Assembly: GCF_029962835.1 (NCBI RefSeq)
Contig: NC_080581.1
Span: 23,450,001-23,514,000 of the forward strand
Length of the DNA: 64,000 bases
From: Magnolia sinica
Taxonomy: Eukaryota > Streptophyta > Magnoliopsida > Magnoliales > Magnoliaceae
Reading direction: 5' to 3'
The notes under the pieces are model-generated. The model saw nothing but the letters and a program-made list of their open reading frames with translations. It ran no database searches and had not been told where the DNA came from. Every line of letters starts with the position of its first letter. Position 1 is the stretch's first letter. Below, in pieces: positions 22,149-34,510 of this stretch. The translations under genes were made by a program, and so were the position numbers.

Positions 22149-25100
22149 AGAGTTACCAAGTATTAGATCATTCGAAAGGTCTTTGACTAATCTTAGTTCA
22201 GTATCAATTGATTTTGATGAAGAGTCAGGTTTATTGATAATATTGACTTCATCATCATCTTGACTTGGTAAGGATGTGATCAGGTGATCGTCAATTATAA
22301 CATTAATAGATTCCTGAATCACTCCTGTTCTTTTGTTAAGAACACGATATGCTTGACTATTCAGAGCATAACCCAACAATATTCCTTCATCACTCTTGGC
22401 TTTAAACATTTTTAAAAAAAATTGGTCATGTAAAATGAAATATTTACTTGCAAAAGTTCGAAAGTATTTGACTGTTGGCTTCTTATTGAACCATAACTCA
22501 TAGGTTGTTTTATCCTTTGCTTTTATAATATAGACACGATTTATAATGTAGTATGCGGTATTAACAGCTTCAGCCCATAAGTTTTTTGGCAAGTTCATGC
22601 TATTTAGCATAACATTGGTCATTTTCTGTAACACCTTGTTTTTTCTTTCAACAACCCCATTCTATTGAGGTGTTTTAGGAGTAGAGAACTCATGTGATAT
22701 ACCATGGTCTGTACAATACTTCTCAAAATTGCTATTTTCAAACTCAGTACCATGATTACTTTTGATTCTGATCACATGTACTTCTTTTTCAGCCTGAATT
22801 CATTTTAGAATTCTTCTGACTTTATTGAGAGTCTCTGATTTTTCTCTCATGAAAGCTACCCATGTATATCTGGTAAAATCATCAACAATAACTAAAAAAT
22901 ATTTCTTCCCACCTCTACTCTCCTTTCTCGTGGGTCCAACCAAATCCATGTGGAGCAGTTCAAGAGGTTTGGTTGTGGCTAAGGAGTTTACCTTTTTATG
23001 ACTACTCTTGATTTGCTTGCTAATCTGACATGCGCCACAAATCTTTTCTATCTTTTTCAATTTGGGTAAGCCTCGAATATGATCTTTTTTGCTCAATCTA
23101 TAAAGATTTCTAAAGTTAACATGTCTAAGACGTTTATGCCATAGTTCTATTTCGTCGATTTGAACCATGTAATATGAAAAATTAAAAGAGCATGAGTCAT
23201 TAATAATATAGCAATTCTCAAAAGTCTTACGACCATTTAATATCATACTTCCCTTGTCATTTGTAATCTCACATCCGTGATTTGTAAATTTTACACTGTG
23301 TTTGTTATCGCAGATTTGAAAAATACTTAAAAGGTTATGCTTAAGACCTTCAACATACAAAACATTCTCAAATGGAGAAAAAATAGAGAGTTGAATAGTA
23401 CCTTGGCCTATGATTCTGCAATTGCTTCCATCACTAAAAGTAATTGATCTGTCGTTTACTTCCTTGAAGTTGATGAATAAGTCTTTGTTACCTATCATAT
23501 GTCTTGAACATCTACTATCCAGGTACCATTTTGAATGGCTAGTGGCTTTGAAGGCTATGTGGGCAACAAGACATGTAACCTTTGGAATCCATTTCATTAT
23601 GGTTTTGGGTTTAGGAGTTCCATTAGTTTTTCTCTGTTTTTGGGAGTTGAAATTTCTCCACTTTCTATTAACTCCGATTCCGTCTTAGTTGGATTTTAAA
23701 ATCTCTTTGAGTATGTCCACTATTTTTTCAGCTAAAGGAAGTTTGTTATATCTTTGATTTCTATAGCTGATGGTATTAGAATTAATCTTAGAAACTTGAA
23801 AAGGTTTTAGATTTTTGAAATCATTTTGACCATAGTTTCTCAAAATCTTACCTTTTGAGTTTGAGGATTCTCCTTTTACAAATATAGGAGATACATTTTT
23901 GTTTATCAGAGAACTATCTTTGATATAGCCTAGACTTGATTTGTCGCCACATTTTCTAGAAGAGGTTAATAGTTTTTCCAGCTTTGGGTCTCTGTGGGCA
24001 TATCTCCAAGTATCCTTAGAACTCAAAAGAGAAGAAACTTCAAGTTTTAGTTTCTCATTTTCAATTATGAGTTTTTCTAACGTTTTGAAATTCAAATCTA
24101 GTTTTGTTTTTTGAAAACAATCTAAAAGATGAGATTTTCTAAAACATTATTTTCAAGTTCTTCTTTTAACTTAAGATATTTTTCTCTTTGAATTTTCAGT
24201 TTGACAGCAATTTTACAACTTTTCATGTATAGGGCATTGTAGGCATCTTGAAGATCTCCGTCATTCTCATTTTTAGGGTCACTCCTGATATTTTCATAAT
24301 TAGATAAGTTACAGTTATTTGAAGAGGTGACTCTGTCTATAGTCATTAGGGCTTTTACATTATTTGTATTTTCTTGTTCTGATTCATCAAACTCAGAAGA
24401 ACTTTCAGAGCCGGATGATTCATCCCAAGTAGCTAACATACCCTTTCTTTTTTACTTATCCCCTTTTGGACATTTATTCACCAAGTGCCCATATTCATGG
24501 CAGTTGAAAAATTGACTGTCCTTTACAGATTTTCAAGACTTAGATTTTCCTTTTCTTTTATCAGACAGTTATTGAAAATTTGATCTTTTCTTGTTCTTGA
24601 AAATTCTGTAAAATTTCTTAGCAAGTAAAGTCATATCATCTTATGTATCTTCAACATCAAAATTAACATAATTTTCTTTTTAAATAGATTTAGACGATTT
24701 AAGAGCAATGGACTTACCATTAGGAGCTTTAAAATTTAACCCATACATTTGGAGAGAACCAACTAACTCCTCAACCTTCATTTGATCTATATCTCTTAAT
24801 TCATGAATGACAGTTATTTTAGAATTGAATCTCTCATGAAGAGATCGCGGTATTTTTGCACAGACCTTGCTTTCTAGGATTTCATCTCCTAGACCCCACA
24901 TGGAATTTACTCTATCATTTAGTTTCTTATAGAAGTCTATGAAAGTTTCATTTTCTTCCATACGAATTTCCTCAAATCTTGTAGTGAGGATTTGAACTTT
25001 TGATTTCTTGACTGTAGAAGTTCTTTCATGTGTCATTTGAAGAATATCCCAGGCTTGTTTGCCTATATCACATGAAACAATTCTCTTGAATTCATCAGGT

Positions 25101-25270
25101 GATAGAGCACAAGTTACAACATTTAAGTCCTTAGCATTTGCACTGCTTTCACTTTTCTAAGGTGTAGTCCATAAATAGAATGCAGTTTCTTTCATACATT
25201 TAGTTCCATCACTGCTTATAACTTCAGACATAGGAGGTTTCCATCTAGTTACAGTAGCCTGCCACACGCT
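22149..25270 (-). pseudogene. Ty1/copia gag-pol relic, 3' half missing
   Basis: Read on the minus strand from about 25270 down to 22149. A UBN2-type gag domain (25036-24680) comes first, then a CCHC knuckle near 24500-24460. A protease-like WYLDSRCSRHM segment follows near 23535, with Arg where the active-site Gly is expected. Next come the gag-pre-integrase block (LWHKRLRHVN near 23140) and an integrase core with LLHMDLVGP and NLWAEAVNTAYYIINR. The frame is broken by several stops. The integrase C-terminal part ends abruptly at the LTR boundary at 22148, so reverse transcriptase and RNase H are absent. The element is dead. Truncation by the neighbouring LTR insertion or a linked deletion are both possible. 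Confidence 0.88.
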
Positions 25271-25445
25271 TTAATTTAAGGATTTTAAAAAAAAAAAATC
25301 ATCATTCTGGCTTTTCAATATGCATAATTAGAGTCATCAAAAGGTGGTGGCCTGGTAATAGACAAGCTATCAAAATTTAATATAATGAAAGCTCTAGATC
25401 TTTAACTAGGAAACAAATCCAAAAAAAAAAAGAATAGTAACTTAG

Positions 25446-25458
25446 CTTTGATACAACT
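25446..25458 (-). other. degenerate primer-binding site of the minus-strand copia
   Basis: On the minus strand TTGTATCAAAGC resembles the initiator-Met tRNA complement used by many plant LTR elements, with two mismatches. It sits between the gag region and the putative 5' LTR. Confidence 0.5.
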
Positions 25459-26411
25459 TAAAAAAGCGAGCTTAACAGTCTTAGAGGGGGGTGAATAGGA
25501 CTATGCCAAATAAAAAATTAACTTACTGAAATAATAAATAAATCAGAAATCTCAATAGTACTAGTATTAAAAAATTGATTCAAACTTAATTTGTAGGACA
25601 ACCTTCACCAAAAATAAAGTTTTAGGTAGGACAACCTTATTTCACGAACGATTGAAAGGATCAAGATCTCAAACCAAGCAAGAAATAATAAAGATATCTA
25701 TTACAAACATTCACCACACTTGCATAAATAAAATTACAACCATTCTCCACATATGTAAAAAGTAAACATTCACCATAAACACTAAGAATTATAGTATTTC
25801 GGTGTGTACACCAACTGTTCTCAAACAGCCACACCTACTCCATTCTCAATAATCACAACTCACATGATATTGGCTTTCACTAAAAATAAGGTTTTCACAG
25901 GGTTACCTTAAAACCTGATACAGTTGTAATTTTAAAGGGCTATCACAAACAAAAACCCCACACTGAGATTTTCTGGTTACCTCAGAAAAACCAACAAATG
26001 AGATTTTCTAGCTATCTCATAAAAAATCAAATACAGAAAGTAAAATAATACTTATCTTCACTAAGGAAGAAGATGTAGTCGTAAATAACTTTTCTTGAAT
26101 GACGAATGTTTGATGTTCAGTCTAATAGAAAAGGCCTAGGGTTCTAAATGATTTTAATTAGTTTTAAACCCAAAGGCTACTTGCATTAATTTCCTCAAAT
26201 CTCAATAAGAGTAAACATTCTTTTTGATAAATCAGAATTACAGAGTTTTGAGATAAAAGAATTAATGAAAAAGCTATAAATAAAATTATAAATACCGCTT
26301 GATAGCTTGACAATAAACGAGGCTTCTCTTTCTTTTGAATTAGGGTTTTGATAGGCTTAAGTTCTATTTTTGGATTGAGAAAGGACCTCAATTTATAGTC
26401 ACAAAATCTGT

Positions 26412-26760
26412 TCCTTCGACTAGTCGAAGTACTAGATTTATTTCCAACAAATTTTCAAATTCGAGCGAGATAAGTTCCAACAGATCTTCAGCTAGTCGAA
26501 GATTTTGTTCGACTGGTCGAGGGTGACCTTCGACTGGTCAAACAGTCTGTTCGACTAGTCGAGCAAGCTGAATCTGAATAGATAATAGTTGTTGGACTTC
26601 GAGTTGAGGAACCTTTGACTGATTAAAGGGGGTCCTTCGACTAGTCGAGGACTCCATTCGACTAGTCGAAGATGTAACAGAAATTCTATTATACTTCAGT
26701 TGTTACTTGGACTAGTCGAGGAATATCTTGGACTAGCTGAAGCAGAAGTTGGACAAGACA
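26412..26760. repeat. cluster of TCGACTAGTCGA palindromes
   Basis: About ten full or partial TTCGACTAGTCGA or CGACTGGTCGA motifs are spaced irregularly over about 350 bp inside the copia LTR. The motif is a perfect 12-bp palindrome in its best copies. Confidence 0.85.
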
Positions 26761-26884
26761 AAAATTCATTCAATTATCAGCATAAAAACTCAAATTAAAA
26801 ATGTTTTGAAAGCCCCTAAGGTTAAGGTCTTTCTAGGGTTTAAATTACCTGTATGGACTAAACTTTGTTAAAACTTTGAAGTTC

Positions 26885-27140
26885 TCAAAGGAGCTTAATC
26901 TTCTACTTAGAAGATTCATCAGTAGGAGTTGAACTTGCACTTAGAACTTGATCTTCTACTAGCATTTTTAGTAGAACTTAAACTTGAACCTGAGGCTTGA
27001 TCTTACACTTGGAACTTGATCTTCTACTAGCAATTTTAGTAGAACTTGAACTTAAAGGTGAACTTTTCATCTTGATCCACGTGACTTAAACTTTAGCTTG
27101 ACTTCAACTTGAACATAAACTAGACTTCAACTTGAACATG
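26885..27140. repeat. tandem repeat, AACTTGATCTTCTACTAG / AGCTTGACTTCAACTTG units
   Basis: Two nearly identical copies of an ACTTGATCTTCTACTAGCA-TTTTAGTAGAACTT block are followed by CTTGAACATGAGCTTG-like units. Confidence 0.75.
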
Positions 27141-27235
27141 AGCTTGTCTTTAAGTTGAAGAACACTCTGCTAAATTGTTCTGACAAAACGAAATTTGACA
27201 AACCAGATGTAACATGTGCGTTAAACATAATAGCA

Positions 27236-27535
27236 CTTACAGTGATCAACTTAGCAAAGAATTCAGTTTACCATTATAGAACTAAACATATTGATGCTCC
27301 TCGTCATTTTCATTGATAAGTGCTCCAGGAAGGAATCACTCTTGAGAAGATCCACATGAGCGTGAATCTGGCGGATATGCTTATAAAGATAGTTTCACAG
27401 AAAATTTCAAATTATGTTCAACTTCTCTGGGTCTGGCAAAGGTTTGATAAATACAGAGTGTGCACGGAAGGCAACAACGATGATGAAGATATGATGGAGG
27501 TGATTAGAGATGAAGCTTGAAGTTGTGGTTCATGA
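27236..27535 (+). pseudogene. 3' remnant of a plus-strand copia (RNase H C-terminus)
   Basis: The plus strand reads INLAKNSVYHYRTKHIDAPR near 27245-27304, the conserved C-terminal RNase H block of Ty1/copia. After a stop and frame change it continues as LEKIHMSVNLADMLIKIVSQ near 27335-27395. Everything upstream is missing because the minus-strand copia LTR ends at 27228. The remnant is followed by a purine-rich TAGTGGAGATT tract and a likely 3' LTR. Confidence 0.8.
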
Positions 27536-27557
27536 TGATTGAAGCCATAGTGGAGAT

Positions 27558-28169
27558 TGTTGTCTAGATGTCTCCAATCCATCATAAATAGGGGATGTCA
27601 ATCGATCAAATAGCCCAGTTGATCAATCAATTGAACCCTAGATTAAATAAATTGGTGTCTGGACAATTTTGGACTAGTTCGATCAATCGGTTAGTCGGGT
27701 CGATTGATCGAGGAAACTCTAAAGTAATCAGTTAACTCTCTGGACACTATTAGCTATATTCGATTGATCAAACATAGGTGCTCGAATGCTCAAGGGTTGC
27801 TTGATCAAGGTCAATCGATCGATGCATATATTGACAGTGCGCGTAATTTTGTGTAATTGCGTGATTAGTTTCCTATTCCGATTGCAACACTATATATATT
27901 ATATATATGTAATTATGGGATTAGGATAGAACAAGGATGGCTAAGTCGATTCTAGGGTTTACAAGGGAGAAAATGAGGGTTTTTCATTTGTAAATCCATC
28001 AGTCTCTTATAATTCGTTTTCATAGTGAATTTTTTTATGCTTTGTGCCATGGATTTTTCTCACGAGGGTTTTTCACGTAAAAAGCATATGTTCTTGTGCA
28101 TGCTTTGTTGCATTTATCTTTCACTTGTTTGATTTAAATTTGGGGTTTGCTTCCGTGGTCACCCAATAG
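27558..28169 (+). mobile_element. probable 3' LTR of the plus-strand copia remnant
   Basis: It starts TGTTGTCTAGATG directly after the polypurine tract and ends near CGTGGTCACCCAATA, a decayed version of the usual ...CCCAACA end. Its interior has many CGATTGATCGA-like motifs, then the GGGTTTTTCACG-AAA block typical of copia LTR R/U5 regions. The right limit is approximate. Confidence 0.5.
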
Positions 28170-28404
28170 TAATGCACTTACCTAGCTGATTTACTAGAGA
28201 TTGACATTCACCATCTTGCATATCACGCCTTCCCAACGCCTCTTGGTTATCTTATGACAATGTAGGAGATTGTTTCTCATTGATGGAGGCTGGTATTCGT
28301 GTACACATAAATCATCCATGATTTATTTTCGGTGACTACTAGGATGTGGCCTTTCGCTTCTCACAAGGTCTTGTGAGTAACATACAAAACCCACTCCATT
28401 TAAA

Positions 28405-28640
28405 GCCCCATTTAGATGCACCCTCAAAAGGGGCAACTAAAACCATTTTACATTATGTATTTGGTTGCACTTTTGTAAACCCTCATCTGGTCCCCACTCG
28501 TCAATAAAAAGGCTACTCGCTAGAAACTAATCAGTTTTTAGCAAGTTAACAAAAATGTCCATTAATAACTAAGTGACTTATGGAAATAACTTTTACAGGC
28601 GATTTGTCCAAACGGGTCCTAAGTGTTTTATGGCTAGTAT
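28405..28640. mobile_element. probable MITE (CCATTTAGATGCACC ... CCAAACGGGTCC)
   Basis: A short non-coding unit has ends that read as inverse variants of one another (GCCCCATTTAGATGCA against TGTCCAAACGGGTCC). Such ends are typical of hAT-type MITEs. Boundaries uncertain. The stretch 28170-28405 holds nothing recognisable. Confidence 0.35.
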
Positions 28641-28679
28641 TCCTAACATTCTCTTTCTTGGCTAAAAATTAGAGTTAGT

Positions 28680-28870
28680 CATAAGTCGAGTCAGATTAAG
28701 AAACTCGCTTCACTCGACTAAAAAAAAAAACTCAACTTGACTTGCCTCGACTCAGTGGGACGATTCAAGGCGAGTCGTATTTAGGAGCTCGAGTCAGAAA
28801 GGTCGAGCACTGGGTCACTCGACTCAACTCAACTGAGGCTTGACTTGGCTCAACCTCGACTTGACTCACT
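28680..28870. repeat. GAGTCGAG/CTCGACTC-rich segment
   Basis: Dense CGAGTC, CTCGACT and CTTGACTTG motifs lie here and recur as AAGCTCGCCTTGCC-type motifs at 34335-34505, on the other side of the hAT relic. They may be opposite subterminal regions of that element. The TIRs are too decayed to prove it. Confidence 0.4.
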
Positions 28871-29028
28871 GTTATAAATAGTTGCAAAAGAAATTCTAAT
28901 CATTCTAACTTACCTGGACGACCACCTCCCCTTTTCTCCATTTCTTAATTCTTCCAAAAACCCTAACCCTACCTGATCCTCATTCTTCATCCCTTCCCTT
29001 CCCCTTTCTTCCCAAATCAAAAACCCTA

Positions 29029-29033
<5 letters not shown>

Positions 29034-29087
<54 letters not shown>

Positions 29088-29117
29088 CCTCCCTCCCTCC
29101 CTCCCTCCCTCCCTCCC
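29034..29117. repeat. (CT)n followed by (CCCT)n microsatellite
   Basis: About 50 bp of pure CT runs into about 30 bp of CCCT, preceded by two AACCCTAACC motifs. It sits upstream of the hAT relic, where transposon leader sequence would be expected. Minus-strand reading frames across it are repeat artefacts. Confidence 0.9.
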
Positions 29118-29337
29118 ATCCCGACCAATGACGGTAGCTACAAGTGATAAGGAAGCCGAGAACTCCAGTGAGTGTGGGTCTCTTCTCCCAATCCCTCTCA
29201 TTCTTTTTCTTCTTCGTCTTCTTCTTCATTTTTCCCCTTTTTCTTCATCTTTGCAGCTAGCGAGTGACGGAGCAAGCTCATAAGACTGCTGAGATTAGCT
29301 ATGCCAAAAAGGAAAAAAAAAAACTCTCGACACTGAG

Positions 29338-29338
<1 letters not shown>

Positions 29339-29420
<82 letters not shown>
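29339..29420. repeat. (CT)n-(AT)n compound microsatellite
   Basis: A CT run of about 40 bp passes directly into a TA run of about 40 bp. From here to 30280 the sequence is AT-rich with no gene. Confidence 0.9.
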
Positions 29421-29423
<3 letters not shown>

Positions 29424-31815
29424 TGTATGCATGTATTTCATCTTAAAACTATCCTTCCTTTGGTATTTTGATTCTCTGTTCATTCCAATTCTTCACAGCT
29501 TCAAACCTTGACTCATGCTTTCTGCAATGCTGAGGGGGAAATTTGAATGGTGGAAGTGGGGCCCATGGGTGATAAGGCATTGATCTGAACCATCAATTTC
29601 ATGGCTTTGATGTAGATGGCCAAATGCCAATGCAGAACCCTAAAGTGAATGTGAGTTGTTGGTTTATTTTAATTCTTTAACTTTCTATTAATTCACCACA
29701 ATTCAACAGTTATTATTCTTCCAATCTGGCGGATATTTGGGACGAGTGTCTCTCAATAGTGTTTTCCATAATAACTCTAAAAAAATATGGTGTTCTGTAA
29801 TATCAATGGTTTGGAACACTGAACTATGGGCTCCACTCCCGTAAACCTATAATGGAAATGGTAATATGTGAACTTTGTGCCTAGAAATTGTATGGTAATT
29901 CATGATGATAATGAAAAATGTATCTTTTAAGTTATGAGATTCATATTTTTCTCAATGATGGGTTATGTTGTCATCCAAATGCCTTTTCGTTATTTATTCA
30001 AGTTGGTGGTTGTAAAGGCTGAGTCCACCTCTTAGGAACCTGGACCATTCATTTCATTGGCCTACCTTTAGTTGGTGTTGCCATGAAAATCTCTTTTATT
30101 GGATGACTTACTGTGATGGGTTTTAGCCTATGTGTGGATAGATGACCCATTTGATCCACATTCACAGCTAAAAAATCTAATGACTGCGTTGTAAGGTTTC
30201 GGTTGAGTGACACTTTTTTAGGGATCATGGCCTGTAAAAGCGCTGATCTTACCATTCCTTTATTATTTTTTATTTATAAATGATTATTGAGGAAATTCCA
30301 AATACCCCCTGGCGCCGGTGCGTCAGTCACATATCCTCTTATTGTGGAAGGAGATATGACAAAAAATAAAGTTAAAACAACTTTAAGTTCAGTGAAAGGT
30401 AAAAAATATATCAGCGGTATGAGAATTTTCGATAAGATCACACTACTAGATGGTTCGGTTAAGGTTAGCTGTAAGTATTATAAAACTCTTTACGAAAAAC
30501 ATTTTGGTTCTTCTACTACTCACTATTAAATGCATCTTGATAAATGTGTGAAAAGAACCAGAAAGTCAACTGGTGAAGTCTAGCAGCTGCTTTCATTCAC
30601 CGCTTTTGAAAAGAACGACTCTCAAGCTACACTCTCTATCTTAAGTATGATTAGGAAAAGTTGAAAGAATGGTATGCAAGATTAGCGATAGTTGAGGAGA
30701 AGCCATTTAGGACTGTATAAAAAAAAGTTTTTATGCACTTTTGCAAATTCCTTAATCCCAAATGTGAGAAGGCCTCTCGTGTTATTATGAAAAGAGAGTA
30801 CATGAAGATGTATACAATTGAGAAAGTAAACTTGAAAGCTTTTTTAGCATCCATATTAAGAATAAGTTTGACTTTGGATATGTGGATGACATCAAATTAA
30901 AGAAAGGAATGCATGTCATTAACTGCACACTTCATTGACGCAGATTGGAAATTTCAAAAAAATATTATAAACTTTCGCTACTTTCCTCCTCATACCAGTG
31001 AGGTAATGTTAGACCACATCTACAATTGTCTTATTGAGTGGGGAATCGAAAAGAAAATATCTTCAATAACTTTAGATAATATCTCTTCTAATGACACTTT
31101 GGTTTCATTCTTACGTAGTTAATTAAAGATAGTCAAAAATATATTCTTTGAAGGTAAAATATTCCAAGTTGGATGTTGTACTGTCATACTAAACTTGATA
31201 GTACAAGAAGGGCTAAAAGCAATTGACTCCACAATCGTCAATATATGAGATAACATCAAATATAGAAAGAGGTTACCTTCAAGTCTGACTAAGTGGAATG
31301 ATATAATCTAATGTTTAAATTTGAAATCTAAAAAATAGTTGAAGCTGGATGTTTGCATACATTGAAATGCAACTTATAAAATGTTGGATACTGCTTTAGA
31401 ATTTAAAGTTGCATTTTTGAACTTGCGGTGCATAATAAAATGTACACATACGTGCCTAATGATGAAGACTAGATGAAAGTTGAATAGGTTCAAATTTTCT
31501 CAAATTTTTTTACAACTACACGAAGATTTTTTCTTCGAATAAGTATCCTATAGAAAATCAATTTCTTCCAAAAATTACTTTCATTGTGGACACCATAAAA
31601 AAGTGTGCTAATGAGGGTTCAATTTTTTTTACAAGTGATGTCTTTGGGAATGCAAATGAAAATCGGTAAGTATTAAGCCGAATGTTATTTGTTAATGGTT
31701 ATGCAGTTGTTATGGATCCACAGTACAAGATGACAATGGTTAGGCATATTTTCAGGTTACTTTATTACAATTTTGAAAGAGTTTCAGTGGAGACCTTCAT
31801 TATTCATGCTACAGT

Positions 31816-33580
31816 TAGAGCTGGACACAAACCGAACTGAACCGATCCAAAGGCCTATATCGGTGCGGTTCGAGTTGGATTAGTCAAATTTGACAGTTCA
31901 TCGGATCGAGTTCGAATTGTGGTCAATCCAAACCGATCCGAACCGAAATCTAAACCGAATGGATCCGATTCGATTCGGAGTGATTCTTATAAATATTTAT
32001 CACATATATTTATCTTATGAACAGGTTGGATGACAAATAAACATAACTAGGGCTTATAAATTTTTCAACAGTGAAAATCAATACTTCTACTTTTTCCAGT
32101 GGTATAGTCCACTTGAGCTTTAGATATGCATCAATTTTGGGTTCGACCACTAAAATGATCTGGAAAAATGAATGAATGGTGTGGATAAACCATATGCATT
32201 CACGGTGGGCCCCAACAGAGTTTACTCAATACGATTAGAGCCCATTGAGCAATTTCGTGTTGTGCACGCAGCTTGGAAGTGGATTGCATAGTAAGTAACT
32301 CACTATGCTTAACGTACACAGTGAAGTCTGTGGGGTCCACCATGATTTATGTATTTTATCCACTCCATCCATTCATTTTACCAAATAATTTCAGGGCTTG
32401 AGCCCAAAAATTAGAGATATCCAATATTCAAATGGACCACACCACAGTAAACAGTTGAATTGAACATCTACCGTTGAAAAATTCTTGGGGGCCACAGAAG
32501 TTTTGGATCAAGCTTATATTTGTGTTTTCCCTTCATCCATATATTTATGATATTATGAACAGGTTGGATGACAAATAAACATCACTGTGGGCCTAGAAAG
32601 GTTTTAACGATGGAAATCATTATCTCCACTGTTTCCAATGGTATGATCCACTTGATCATTGGGTATGCTTCAATTTTGGGATCAACCCCTTAAATTAGAT
32701 GGAAAAATGGATGGACGTCATGGATAGACTACATACATTCAAGGTGGGCCCAATTGAGTTTACTCAGTACGATGAGAGCATACTGAGTAACTCAGTACGT
32801 AGTCCGATTTCCAGAAGCTTACAGGCTATAAGTTATAGTTGGTGTATAGATACGTGTCGTGCAAAGACGAGTGGAGACACGCTTCGAGCTCCAAGTTATA
32901 CGAACGGCTCAAATGAGATCAAAATTACATGGGCCCCACAATGATATATTTATTATATTCATACCATTTATCCATTTTTCGTGATCATTTTAGAGCATTT
33001 GAAAAAAAAAAAAAACGAATCATATCTAAAGCTCAAATGGATCACACCGAAAATAGTAGTAAGGATAAGGATTTTCACCGTTAAAAAATTCGTAGGGCCC
33101 ACCATAATGTTTATTTTCCATCTAATCTATTAATAAGGTTAAAAATACATGGATGAAGAGGAAAAACAAATTTCATATTAATCCGAAACATCCGTGATCT
33201 CCAAAAGGGTTTCAATAGTAACATTCAATCCCCCACTATTTTTTGCAGTGTGGCCCAACTGATATTTAGCTCTGTCTTATTTTTTGGCTCAAGCCTTAAG
33301 ACGAACTCTCCAAATGGATGGACAGTTTGGATATAACACATACCTCATAGTTTGACCCACATACCCAATCCGATCCGAACCGTACCCAACCCAATTCGAC
33401 TCGGTTTCCCTGACCGAGTCGGACTCAGTTCGAGTCAGGCCGATTGTGCATCGGATTGGTTCGAGTCAGATGTCCTGGACTCGGTCCTGGATCGAATCAA
33501 GTTCGGGTTAGCCCATGTAGATTTTGGACCGAATCGAGTTGGACCCAATCCGATCCGACTCGGTCCAATGCCCAGTTCTA
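31816..33580. mobile_element. non-autonomous hAT element with 8-bp TSD, nested in the hAT relic
   Basis: Its ends are TAGAGCTGGACAC and the inverse of TAGAACTGGGCAT. The flanking duplication GCTACAGT is perfect at 31808-31815 and 33581-33588, as expected for hAT transposition. Both subterminal regions are rich in CCGAACCGATCCGA or CCGACTCGGTCC motifs. The interior has no transposase and contains at least one fold-back MITE (32281-32805) and fragments of others (32000-32215, 32930-33345). Confidence 0.9.
32281..32805. mobile_element. fold-back MITE nested in the hAT element
   Basis: The left end GGATTGCATAGTAAGTAACT is matched in inverse by the right end (GGACTACGTACTGAGTTACT on the minus strand). 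The GGGCCCACC-ATG-TTTATG arms and the central AACAGGTTGGATGACAAATA segment identify it as the same fold-back family as 7564-8080. Confidence 0.65.
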
Positions 33581-34334
33581 GCTACAGTTGAAGAGTTATT
33601 CACTTCATATGTTTGTACTTTTGCTGCAAAATCTAGCACAACAATTACTCCTTAATATGGATGTAGTACTTCTACTAGAAGAAAGTGACTTCGTGATTTT
33701 ACATCTTTCTTAGGCAAAAAATAAACAGAGATGTTGAAAACTGAATTAGAAGTGAAGAAGTGTCTAAATGAGCCAATCATAAGATTACAAGAATATGATT
33801 TTTTTTTTTTTTTATACTTTGCAGCGTTGAAAATTGAGAGCTTGTGAATACCTTGGACATTCGATGATTACACAAGACATTGTCAATTCCAATTTTTACC
33901 ATGGCATCAGAATCAGGTTTTAGCATGAAATGCAAGGTTGTGAGCAAGTATCGAAGCTCACTTACCTCAAAAACAGTTGAAGCGCTAATATATACACAAA
34001 TTTGGTTGCATCCTGTTTGAGATGGTAATAGTTTCAATGTTAAGGATAATGAAGACAAGAATGAAAATCAAAACTAGAATGCATCTTGAAAATAAAAAAT
34101 TTCTTGTAAAAAAAAGAAAAAAGAAAAAAGAAGAGTAATAAAAAGTTTTTCTCCAAGCCCACTTCATTTTACACAAATATAACTACTGTGTATAGATTAG
34201 ATCACAAAGAAGCCTTGAAGAAGCTATATGTGAGACTTTTTTTTTTTTTTTACTTGATATTGTGGTATGTTGGACTTTTTGGATGCAATGTTGTGGACTT
34301 TTAATTTGTATTTTGTAGCAAAAAAAATATAATA

Positions 34335-34505
34335 AATTGAGGTGGGAGCAAGCTCGCCTTGCCTCAACTTGATTCACTAGCTTGCCTCGAAAGGTTTGGC
34401 AAACAAGGCAAGCTCTAATGGTAAGATTGATGGCAAGCTCGAGCTCGATGAAAGCAAGTATAAGTCAAGGCAAGCTTATCCCACTTCAACTCGACTCAGC
34501 CCTAC
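34335..34505. repeat. AAGCTCG/CTTGCCTC-rich segment
   Basis: Repeated GCAAGCTCG, CTTGCCTCGA and CAAGGCAAGCTT motifs end in CAACTCGACTCAGCCCTA. See the entry at 28680-28870 for the possible pairing. Confidence 0.4.
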
Positions 34506-34510
34506 ATATA

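Larger units (their letters stand above)
25463..27228 (-). mobile_element. putative 5' LTR of the minus-strand copia
   Basis: This stretch runs from next to the primer-binding site, through the GAGGGGGGTGAATAGGAC block seen at the inner edge of many copia LTRs, to a TGTTTAACGCAC start on the minus strand at 27228. There it abuts coding sequence of a different, plus-strand copia. It contains two internal repeat clusters. There is no second LTR in the window to compare with, so the limits are approximate. Confidence 0.5.
30287..34017 (+). pseudogene. hAT transposase relic (RICESLEEPER-type), interrupted at 31816
   Basis: A heavily mutated hAT-family transposase remains readable in pieces. There is a BED zinc finger remnant (CKYYKTLYEKHFGS, near 30470-30505, second Cys changed to Tyr). 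The central block LTAHFIDADWKFQKNIINF with WGIEKKISSITLDNISSND spans 30916-31100. A VMDPQYKMTMVRHIF segment lies near 31710-31755. The C-terminal dimerisation block [14 protein letters not shown] with [18 protein letters not shown] spans about 33878-34005. Many stops and frame changes separate the pieces. A 1.77-kb non-autonomous hAT element with an 8-bp duplication is inserted between the VMDPQY region and its continuation at 33589. Such proteins act in the nucleus to excise hAT elements; domesticated relatives exist, but this one is clearly dead. Confidence 0.85.

Noticed and set aside
28910..29483. Minus-strand Arg-Glu-rich frames
   Set aside because: Direct translation of CT and CCCT microsatellites.
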